From NCBI RefSeq assembly GCF_014145665.1, contig NZ_JACHTD010000009.1, positions 97,352-161,351 of the forward strand: a DNA stretch of 64,000 nucleotides, read 5' to 3'. The position numbers and the translations under genes were made by a program. Of this stretch, positions 25,214-31,969 are shown in pieces. The notes beneath the pieces were generated by a model. It was not told where the DNA came from. It saw nothing but the letters and a program-made list of their open reading frames with translations, and did not search any database. Positions within the stretch are counted from its first letter, which is position 1. The number at the start of each line of letters is the position of its first letter. Source of the stretch: Myroides sp. NP-2 (lineage in GTDB: Bacteria; Bacteroidota; Bacteroidia; Flavobacteriales; Flavobacteriaceae).

Positions 25214-26617
25214 TTATTTATTTCTGTTGTAACCTAATATTTCTAATACTTCCTCTGCTGTTTGCTGTTCAGAGAACAACTCCGATGCGATGATTCCGTT
25301 TTCATCCTTGTCAATCAAGATGTGTTTCGGCTGCGGAATTAAACAGTGGTGAATACCACCAAATCCTCCGATTGTATCTTGGTATGCTCCCGTATTAAAG
25401 AATCCAATATACAACGGCTTTTCTTTGTTGTACTTCGGCAAATAGATGGCGTTTAAGTTTTGCTCCGAGTTATAGTAGTCATCACTATCACAGGTTAATC
25501 CTCCTAACAAAATACGCTCATACGCATCATTCCAACGATTAATTGGCAACATAATGAATCTTTTATTAATTGCCCAAGAATCTGGTAATGTTGTGATAAA
25601 AGAAGAGTCGATCATATTCCACTTCTCTCTGTCATTTTGTTGTTTTTGGTATAGGATTTCGTATATAGCCCCTCCACTTTCTCCAACGGTATAAGATCCA
25701 AATTCAGTAAAGATATTTGGCACGTCTACTTCTGCTTCCTCGCAAACGATTTTAATTTGGTTGATGATTTCATCTACCATGTACTGGTAGTCGAATTCAA
25801 AAGCCAAGGAATCTTTGATTGGGAAACCACCACCGATATTCAAGCTGTCTAACGTTGGACATTCTTTTTTCAGGGTGATATACACTTTCAAACACTTCAC
25901 CAATTCATTCCAGTAATAGGCTGTATCACGTATACCTGTGTTGATAAAGAAGTGAAGCATTTTCAATTCTACCTTTGGATTATCTGCGATTTGCTTTCTG
26001 TAGAAAGGCAAAATGCTCTTATATCCAATTCCCAAACGAGAGGTATAGAATTCGAACTTTGGAGATTCTTCCGAAGCGATGCGGATACCGATCTTGAATT
26101 TCTTTTCAATTTGGTCTTGCAACAGCTCTAGCTCTTCGTAATTGTCGATAATTGGAATAGTATTGTCGTGCTTGTTGTTGATTAAATTCGCAATATTGTC
26201 AATGTATTGGCTGCGTTTGAAACCGTTACAAATAACGAAAGTATCTTTGTTAATCTTACCTGTTTCCAACAAGTTCTCCACGATATTTACGTCAAAAGCA
26301 GACGATGTTTCTACGTGAATATCATTTTTGAAGGCTTCGTTTAAGACATAAGAAAAATGCGAACTCTTCGTACAATAGCAGTAGTAATAATTCCCTTTGT
26401 ATTTATTTTTCTCCATTGCTTTTCTAAAGATACCTTTAGCCTTAGCAATATTATCTGAAATCTTTGGTAAATAAGTGAATTTTAAGGGTGTACCGTATTT
26501 TTCAACTAACCCCATTAAATCAATATTGTGAAATTGAAGATTGTCCTTATTTAGTTTAAACTCCTCTTGGGGGAAATAAAAAGTTTGATTGATTAGATCA
26601 ACGTATTTTGTGTTCAT
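25214..26617 (-). CDS. speA: PLP-dependent decarboxylase, arginine/ornithine/diaminopimelate type (fold III)
   Basis: The 467-residue product has a fold-III alanine-racemase-like barrel: a PLP-Lys region NYYYCYCTKSSHFSYVL near residues 75-90, the His stretch KMLHFFINTG, the phosphate-binding NIGGGFP near 255, and the Glu-bearing FTEFGSYTVGESG near 300. In flavobacteria this shorter form is annotated as arginine decarboxylase. It is much shorter than E. coli SpeA (about 630-660 aa), so substrate assignment is less sure. The ATG at 26617 gives MNTKYVDLINQTFYFPQ; an ATG at 26629 adds four residues. It is co-transcribed with the deoxyhypusine synthase-like gene; no agmatinase gene lies between them. 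Confidence 0.8.
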   Translation of the reverse strand: MNTKYVDLINQTFYFPQEEFKLNKDNLQFHNIDLMGLVEKYGTPLKFTYLPKISDNIAKAKGIFRKAMEKNKYKGNYYYCYCTKSSHFSYVLNEAFKNDIHVETSSAFDVNIVENLLETGKINKDTFVICNGFKRSQYIDNIANLINNKHDNTIPIIDNYEELELLQDQIEKKFKIGIRIASEESPKFEFYTSRLGIGYKSILPFYRKQIADNPKVELKMLHFFINTGIRDTAYYWNELVKCLKVYITLKKECPTLDSLNIGGGFPIKDSLAFEFDYQYMVDEIINQIKIVCEEAEVDVPNIFTEFGSYTVGESGGAIYEILYQKQQNDREKWNMIDSSFITTLPDSWAINKRFIMLPINRWNDAYERILLGGLTCDSDDYYNSEQNLNAIYLPKYNKEKPLYIGFFNTGAYQDTIGGFGGIHHCLIPQPKHILIDKDENGIIASELFSEQQTAEEVLEILGYNRNK

Positions 26618-26694
26618 TTGAAAAGTCAATTTTAAAAGTTATTAATTATTTTAATCTAAACGGTGATTAAACCGCTTTTCAAACTCTAATATTG

Positions 26695-26871
26695 GCAAAT
26701 ACAATGGGCAGCTTATGTCGAAAACGAAAAGAGTTCAACGCTTCCTTTGAATATTTAATAATCGTATATACAAAATTAGCCTTTTGTTTTCTTACAAAAC
26801 GCTTGATGTTTCTTCGAGATGAAACACACAATCTAATATATAAAACATCTATTTTCACGAGGGCAAATGTA
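26695..26871 (-). promoter_or_regulatory. Leader and promoter region of the polyamine genes
   Basis: The stretch 26618-26916 has no gene that I can support. On the minus strand an exact TAnnTTTG (TACATTTG) lies at 26864-26871, which would give a leader of about 240 bases, and a one-mismatch element TGTATTTG lies at 26695-26702, which would give about 70 bases. I cannot tell which is used. Confidence 0.35.
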
Positions 26872-26916
26872 ACAAAATATTAAATCGAAATAGTAAAAAG
26901 ACACTTAAAATAATTA

Positions 26917-27984
26917 CTATTTTAAATAATCCACAAACCCACTAAATATCAAATCTTTAGTGACCTCCACATCATAGGATGCCTCCCCTATTTTCGACAA
27001 TAAAACCATTCGAATCTCGCCAGCTCTATTTTTCTTGTCAAACTTTAGCCAGGACAGGATTTCTTCTATCTCTGTTTCGGAAAATATTTGTTTTCCATAA
27101 ATATACTGAATTGATTCTTTTATTCCTTGATATATTGATTGATTTAACCCCAAAGTAACAGTTGATATATAAGATTCAATGATCATTCCGATGGCAATTG
27201 CTTCTCCGTGTAACATACGTTCTTTATTTGGATTTGTCAAATAATAACTCTCAACGGCATGGCCGATGCTGTGTCCAAAGTTCAATATTTTGCGCAATCC
27301 TTGCTCTTGGGGGTCTTGTTGAACGATTTGACTTTTGATAGCAACCCCGTGATAGATGAGGGTTTCAATATCGCCAAAATCGACTTGAGCAATATCTTTT
27401 AAGTGATTAAAATAGCTTTCATCGTAGATTAATCCGTGTTTGAGCATTTCCGCATAGCCCGATTTGAGTTCTCTTGCCTCAAGTGTTTCTAGGTATTGAG
27501 CATCGATGACAACCATTTTGGGCATGGCAAAAGAACCGATACAATTTTTAGCTCCATCGAGGTCTACGCCTGTTTTCCCACCAATGGATGCATCGACCAT
27601 GGCCAATAAAGTAGTAGGTACGATATAACAGTCGATTCCCCTCATATAAACAGAAGCGACAAATCCGCCTAAATCAGAGACCACACCACCACCCACGGTG
27701 ATTAGGGCGCTATAACGGTCGAGGCCTAGCTCCAACATTGCTGCCCAAACGCCTTCACATGTCGTTAGGTTTTTGGCCGTCTCCCCTGCTTCAATTTCTA
27801 CGATTTCAAAGGGAACAGTTGTGGGCAAATGAGCTAAAAAATGAGGCAAACAAAGTTCATTACACGTGGAGTCTGTAAGAATCAACAGCTTACTGTAGTT
27901 TTTTTCATTGAGCTGCTCTCCTAAAACAGCATAACCCTCTACGCCAAAATAGATCGGATAATCTGGTGTTTCTACTTTTATCAT
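26917..27984 (-). CDS. aroB: 3-dehydroquinate synthase
   Basis: AroB makes 3-dehydroquinate from DAHP, the second shikimate-pathway step. The 355-residue product has the NAD site VGGGVVSDLGGFVASVYMRG, then VPTTLLAMVDASIGGKTGVD, NCIGSF, and metal-binding residues in SGYAEMLKHG, RKILNFGHSIGHAVE and LHGEAIAIGM. Length matches the family. It stands alone, divergent from proline dehydrogenase. Confidence 0.96.
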   Translation of the reverse strand: MIKVETPDYPIYFGVEGYAVLGEQLNEKNYSKLLILTDSTCNELCLPHFLAHLPTTVPFEIVEIEAGETAKNLTTCEGVWAAMLELGLDRYSALITVGGGVVSDLGGFVASVYMRGIDCYIVPTTLLAMVDASIGGKTGVDLDGAKNCIGSFAMPKMVVIDAQYLETLEARELKSGYAEMLKHGLIYDESYFNHLKDIAQVDFGDIETLIYHGVAIKSQIVQQDPQEQGLRKILNFGHSIGHAVESYYLTNPNKERMLHGEAIAIGMIIESYISTVTLGLNQSIYQGIKESIQYIYGKQIFSETEIEEILSWLKFDKKNRAGEIRMVLLSKIGEASYDVEVTKDLIFSGFVDYLK

Positions 27985-28002
27985 TTACTTTCAATTTCCA
28001 CA

Positions 28003-28010
28003 CAAAGTAA
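28003..28010 (-). promoter_or_regulatory. -7-like element for aroB
   Basis: TTACTTTG on the minus strand differs from TAnnTTTG at one base and lies 18 bases before the aroB ATG, the same short spacing as at other genes of this window. Confidence 0.35.
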
Positions 28011-28045
28011 AGGAGAAAAAATTGAATTAAAAGTAAAAGAGTCAG

Positions 28046-28053
28046 TATATTTG
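28046..28053 (+). promoter_or_regulatory. -7 element for proline dehydrogenase
   Basis: TATATTTG matches TAnnTTTG exactly and ends 24 bases before the ATG at 28078. It overlaps an earlier in-frame ATG at 28051, which therefore cannot be the start. Confidence 0.6.
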
Positions 28054-28077
28054 CCCAACATTTATCATTACTACATA

Positions 28078-29250
28078 ATGAAAAACTTATTTAACAATAC
28101 AGAAGTAGCATTTGCACTTAAGAATAATAAGGAGTTAAAGAGAGCTCATTTTTTATTCAAAATGATTAGCAAACCCGTTCTTGTAAAAATGGGATCATCT
28201 CTTGCTAATTTTGCCATCAAAACCCATTTACCTGTAACAGGATTAATCCGGTCAACGGTATTCGACCATTTCTGTGGTGGAATCAACGAAGTGGATTGTT
28301 TGGGTGTAGTGGATAAAATGTACAAACAAGGTGGTGTTGCCTCCGTGTTGGACTATTCTGTAGAGGGAAAAGAAACCGAAGAACAGTTTGATGCGGCATT
28401 AAACATGACGATCAAAACGATTGAATTAGCAAAAGGAAGACCAGATGCAATTCCATTTGCTGTATTCAAGCCAACAGGTTTTGGGCGTTTTGATATGTTT
28501 GTAAAAAAGGGAGAAGGCAAACCATTTACTGCTGAGGAAGAAAAAGAATGGGAACGCATTGTGTACCGTTTTAACATGGCTTGTAAATTTGCTTATGACC
28601 ATGATGTATTATTGTTGATTGACGCTGAGCACAGCTGGATGCAAGATGCAGCAGATGCAATTGTATTGGATATGATGCGCAAGTACAACAAGGAGAAAGC
28701 GTTGATTTACAATACTGCACAAATGTACCGTTGGGATCGTTTGCAGTTTTTAAAAGACTTGCACCTGATTGCAAAAGCAGAAGGCTTTCACATTGGAATG
28801 AAGGTTGTTCGCGGTGCCTATATGGAAATTGAAAGAGAACGCGCTGCGCAAAAAGGGTATAAATCGCCTATTTGTGTAGACAAACAAGCGACAGACATCA
28901 ACTACGATGCGGGTGTAACCTATATGTTGGAAAACATGGACTGCATGGCTTTATTCGCTGGAACACATAACGAAAACAGTTCTAAATTGGTGATGGATTT
29001 AATGGAGAAACACCAAATCGCTCACCATGATAAACGCCTTTTCTTTGGTCAATTATATGGAATGAGTGATAATATTAGTTTCAACTTAGCCAAAGCCAAT
29101 TACAACGTAGCCAAATATCTTCCGTTTGGTCCTGTTCGCGACGTAATTCCTTATTTAATCCGCCGTGCACAAGAGAACACCTCGGTTAAAGGTCAAACAA
29201 ATCGCGAGTTAGATCTAATTGAAACAGAAATGAAACGACGCAACCTCTAA
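28078..29250 (+). CDS. Proline dehydrogenase
   Basis: PRODH oxidises proline to pyrroline-5-carboxylate with FAD. The 390-residue product starts MKNLFNNTEVAFALKNN and has a TIM barrel with VLDYSVEGKE, LLIDAEHSWMQ, NTAQMYRWDRL, KVVRGAYMEIERERA, AGTHNENS, GQLYGMSD and the terminal YLPFGPVRDVIPYLIRRAQEN, whose two Arg bind proline carboxylate in the family. It is a monofunctional form without the P5C dehydrogenase domain. The start is fixed by the -7 element, which overlaps the only longer start. Confidence 0.94.
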   Translation: MKNLFNNTEVAFALKNNKELKRAHFLFKMISKPVLVKMGSSLANFAIKTHLPVTGLIRSTVFDHFCGGINEVDCLGVVDKMYKQGGVASVLDYSVEGKETEEQFDAALNMTIKTIELAKGRPDAIPFAVFKPTGFGRFDMFVKKGEGKPFTAEEEKEWERIVYRFNMACKFAYDHDVLLLIDAEHSWMQDAADAIVLDMMRKYNKEKALIYNTAQMYRWDRLQFLKDLHLIAKAEGFHIGMKVVRGAYMEIERERAAQKGYKSPICVDKQATDINYDAGVTYMLENMDCMALFAGTHNENSSKLVMDLMEKHQIAHHDKRLFFGQLYGMSDNISFNLAKANYNVAKYLPFGPVRDVIPYLIRRAQENTSVKGQTNRELDLIETEMKRRNL

Positions 29251-29307
29251 GTTGCATCAGTATAAAAATAAGGCTATCAAAATAGCCTAACAATCCTATA
29301 CCTATTT

Positions 29308-29347
29308 AAATGCTCCAAAAAGTTAGATCCTTTTTGGGGCATTTTTT
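29308..29347 (+). terminator. Terminator after proline dehydrogenase
   Basis: A long stem AAATGC-CCAAAAAG / CTTTTTGG-GCATTT with one bulged pair and loop TTAGATC leads into T6. A shorter hairpin GGCTAT-CAAA-ATAGCC precedes it at 29272-29290. Confidence 0.75.
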
Positions 29348-29398
29348 ATGCGGTATGCTACACTAAAACAATACTACAACAAGCCGCTCCCCTAACTA

Positions 29399-29437
29399 AA
29401 AAAAAGAGAGTGCCCCTATGGAACACCCTCTTTTCAT
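29399..29437 (-). terminator. Terminator after the lipoprotein gene
   Basis: On the minus strand AAAAGAG-GTG / CAC-CTCTTTT with one mismatch is followed by a run of T, about 35 bases beyond the stop at 29471. Confidence 0.7.
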
Positions 29438-29470
29438 GAGCTAATTAAAATCAACTTGTTGTAATACGAT

Positions 29471-29923
29471 TTATCTACTACAGTTGGCAGACCAAATTTC
29501 GCCGTCTTTTGTATAGGCGATAAACAAGGTACTTTCGTCTATTTTTATCAAGTGGGCCTCATCGGATCCAATATTGATCACTGTATTTTCACCTTCTTTT
29601 TCAAATTGAACACCTGTTAAATTAGGTATGTCATCAGAGAAAATAAAGTTGTAATTCTTTCCTACCTTGACTACCTCTACTTTTCCATCTTTGGCATCAA
29701 TATGCGTTTCCCCTTTTGTGTAAGTGATGTGTCCTTTGTACTGCCCTACAAAGAGATCATTGTCAACGGGATCATCATCTTTACTACACGCTAGTGATAC
29801 AAAAGCAAGTAAACTAAAAACGAACATCATACTCGCTACTCTCCTAACTGCACTTCTGCTTGCGCTGCTAATCATAGCTTTTGCGCTTGTTTTTCCTGTG
29901 TGTCTTGTTTCTTTTCTCATCAT
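29471..29923 (-). CDS. Lipoprotein of unknown function (150 aa)
   Basis: The product has a lipoprotein signal: hydrophobic MMFVFSLLAFVSLAC with the lipidated Cys, then SKDDDP, an acidic +3 to +5 stretch resembling the surface-export signal described for Bacteroidota lipoproteins. The segment before the hydrophobic core is unusually long and basic (MMRKETRHTGKTSAKAM onward, about 30 residues). The mature part (about 105 residues) looks beta-rich (GQYKGHITYTKGETHIDAKDG, ESTLFIAYTKDGEIW) and may be a small lipocalin-like barrel, which I cannot confirm. It is a single gene with its own terminator. Confidence 0.7.
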   Translation of the reverse strand: MMRKETRHTGKTSAKAMISSASRSAVRRVASMMFVFSLLAFVSLACSKDDDPVDNDLFVGQYKGHITYTKGETHIDAKDGKVEVVKVGKNYNFIFSDDIPNLTGVQFEKEGENTVINIGSDEAHLIKIDESTLFIAYTKDGEIWSANCSR

Positions 29924-30129
29924 ATTATGTTTTTTAAGTTGATAGTAATAATACAAAAACCATTCTTTTTTATACTAATCAACCATTTTTTAACAAAAAA
30001 CACCCTATAATCCTAGGTAGAGCTGTTTTTTTTCCTTCAACAGTTTGTTAGGAGTGTAGAAATGGTGTGGAAATCATCCACATTCCACAAAATCGGTTCA
30101 AACGGTTATGATATGCTTTTCAATTGCTT

Positions 30130-30137
30130 TACCTTTG
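30130..30137 (+). promoter_or_regulatory. -7 element for the DMP19-like gene
   Basis: TACCTTTG matches TAnnTTTG exactly, 19 bases before the ATG at 30157, and rules out the longer start at 30124. Confidence 0.55.
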
Positions 30138-30156
30138 CGTTTTAATCCGAATAAAC

Positions 30157-30687
30157 ATGAGAGAATTTCCTTCTATTTTATTGTCTGAAGATGCCCTAGC
30201 CACGAATACGGCACTAGCTGTAATCCAGTCCAATATCTCTGTAGTCAATTATTTGCGTCATTCTGATGTGGGTGATGATGAATTACATCCCGATGCATTT
30301 GCGAGTTATTGCGTAGATTACTACTATAATACGGTAAAAGAAGAGGGATTAGCTTCTTTCATCCACAAGACGAAATGGGATTTGGATATAATTGAAATTA
30401 TCCAAGCAGGGTTAACTGCCATTGGTTCAGTAGATCACTTGGCCTATTTTGAAAAGCAGATGCGTCAAATGAAGCTCTTTAGCAAAGTAAAGCTTGCTAA
30501 ATTCTTACAACATCCGTTGGAGAAGGGAAAAGAGATTGCACAATTGCTAGATGACCGCAGTTTTCCTATGGAGGACTTGATTCAGCTAAACGGCGATTGG
30601 TTGAAGCAACACCCCGATACGCAAATTGTTTCACTTGATGAGATGCAAGCGCAACTCCTCTCATTTTTAGCAGAAGAGGAAGAATAA
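30157..30687 (+). CDS. DMP19/DUF4375-like cytoplasmic protein
   Basis: The 176-residue product is mostly helical and has no export signal. The segment DAFASYCVDYYYNTVKEEGL, followed by LEIIQAGL-type helices, resembles the DMP19 (DUF4375) pattern in which a short Tyr-rich helix precedes a Gly-x-x-x-F/Y turn. I am only moderately sure of this family. It is a single gene with its own promoter and terminator. Confidence 0.6.
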   Translation: MREFPSILLSEDALATNTALAVIQSNISVVNYLRHSDVGDDELHPDAFASYCVDYYYNTVKEEGLASFIHKTKWDLDIIEIIQAGLTAIGSVDHLAYFEKQMRQMKLFSKVKLAKFLQHPLEKGKEIAQLLDDRSFPMEDLIQLNGDWLKQHPDTQIVSLDEMQAQLLSFLAEEEE

Positions 30688-30736
30688 GCCTAAGTGTATT
30701 CCAATCCAACAATTAGAGTTAGCAACACTACTACAT

Positions 30737-30774
30737 AAAAAAGCGAAACGCATGCTCATGGGTTTCGCTTTTTA
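30737..30774 (+). terminator. Terminator after the DMP19-like gene
   Basis: The stem AAAAAGCGAAAC/GTTTCGCTTTTT with an 11- to 12-base loop lies 50 bases after the stop. A/T runs on both sides allow it to act for the convergent AraC gene as well. Confidence 0.8.
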
Positions 30775-30813
30775 TTTATCTCGTTGTCCGTACTGACGGG
30801 CCTGACGATCGAT

Positions 30814-31683
30814 CTAATTATTTCGTCTAAATTCATCGGGGGTAGTGTATACGTATTTTTTAAAAAATCGAGTGAAATAAGAACTGTCTTTAAAATTAAG
30901 TCTATAGGCAATTTCACTGGCAGATAAGTTGGTCGAAATCAACAAGCGTTTACTCTCCAACAAAATGCGATCGCGAATCATATCACCAGCCGACTTTCCC
31001 CTCATCTTTCGGCAAACACTATTGAGGTAATTTGGGGTTACTACAAGGTGCTTGGCGTATTCTTTTGGAAATTTGTATTCGTAAAAGTGATTCTCAATTA
31101 ATTGTTCAAATTGATCAATGATGATATTGGAGTTTACACTCTCGCTTCTACTTTCATTCTTTCGGTCCATTTTGCGCTTACACACAAAAAGTATTTCTAG
31201 TAAATAGATACGAATCAAGTTGATATCCTTGTTAATCTCAATTTTTAGTTCATGTAAAATACTTTGAATGGCGCTTTCTACCCGATTGCCAGAAAAGTTG
31301 TTCTCCAAAATGTTGTGCGTGGTAAAGCGATTAAAAAAGGCGAGCTCTTGCAGAAACATATGGTTTGTGATAAATTTAGTGAGGAAGGCCGATTTGAAAT
31401 TGATGACATAGCCTTTAATACTCTTGCTAAAATTCCAATGGTGATGATGAAAATTACTCACGAAACACACATCGCCTTTTTTTACTTCAAAAGCTTCTAG
31501 GTCGGCATAGTAAATGCCTTCGCCCTCCGTAATATAAATGACCTTTAGAAAATCTTGTTTGCTCAATTCTTTACTATAGGAACTTCCGAGCTGTATGGCT
31601 TGTTCAATCTCGAGCAATATAAAGTCATATTTATTTCCATAGCTATCAAATAACGCGAAATCATCAAAAGGGGTATTTTTCAT
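30814..31683 (-). CDS. AraC-family transcriptional regulator
   Basis: The 289-residue product has an N-terminal cupin-like sensor domain (about 20-150; KKGDVCFVSNFHHHHWNFS is the typical His-rich strand) and two C-terminal helix-turn-helix motifs (about 190-289), ending ASEIAYRLNFKDSSYFTRFFKKYVYTTPDEFRR (AraC signature). No target gene is obvious; neighbours on both sides are transcribed toward or away from it. A promoter and a 14-base palindrome lie upstream, suggesting autoregulation. Confidence 0.92.
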   Translation of the reverse strand: MKNTPFDDFALFDSYGNKYDFILLEIEQAIQLGSSYSKELSKQDFLKVIYITEGEGIYYADLEAFEVKKGDVCFVSNFHHHHWNFSKSIKGYVINFKSAFLTKFITNHMFLQELAFFNRFTTHNILENNFSGNRVESAIQSILHELKIEINKDINLIRIYLLEILFVCKRKMDRKNESRSESVNSNIIIDQFEQLIENHFYEYKFPKEYAKHLVVTPNYLNSVCRKMRGKSAGDMIRDRILLESKRLLISTNLSASEIAYRLNFKDSSYFTRFFKKYVYTTPDEFRRNN

Positions 31684-31751
31684 TATAAAGCAATTTTTTA
31701 CATAAATTTAAACAAAATATCTGAATTTATAAACCTAATACAAACAAAATC

Positions 31752-31765
31752 AACTTAATTAAGTT
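31752..31765. promoter_or_regulatory. 14-base perfect palindrome in the araC-type promoter
   Basis: AACTTAATTAAGTT is a perfect inverted repeat placed just downstream of the -7 element, around the expected transcription start. It could be an operator. AT-richness makes chance palindromes more likely. Confidence 0.35.
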
Positions 31766-31772
31766 AATTATA

Positions 31773-31780
31773 CAAAGGTA
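31773..31780 (-). promoter_or_regulatory. -7 element for the AraC-type gene
   Basis: TACCTTTG on the minus strand (exact TAnnTTTG), 89 bases before the ATG at 31683. The rest of 31684-31969 carries no gene. Confidence 0.5.
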
Positions 31781-31868
31781 TATATTTATAAAATAGCTTA
31801 AGCGTTCAGCCAAATGCAAGCGAATGCTAGGTTGTAGCCGTGTGATGTATGGCGAAATGGTGGTGCTA

Positions 31869-31921
31869 AAAAAAAAACAATTCAGCTGTTCAAAGAGGTA
31901 GAGCAGCTGAATTGTTTTTTA
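31869..31921. terminator. Terminator closing the surface-fibre operon
   Basis: An 18-base stem (31871-31888 with 31904-31921) has core AACAATTCAGCTG/CAGCTGAATTGTT, a 15-base loop and long A/T runs at both ends. It is 49 bases beyond the stop of the last operon gene. Confidence 0.85.
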
Positions 31922-31969
31922 GTAGTACTTGCATAGTGTTGTGACTAAACGTCGCTTATTTTGTGCGTA

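Noticed and set aside
29300..29400. Remnant of an insertion sequence around the long hairpin after proline dehydrogenase
   Set aside because: No transposase fragment, terminal inverted repeats or target duplication could be seen; the structure fits a terminator.
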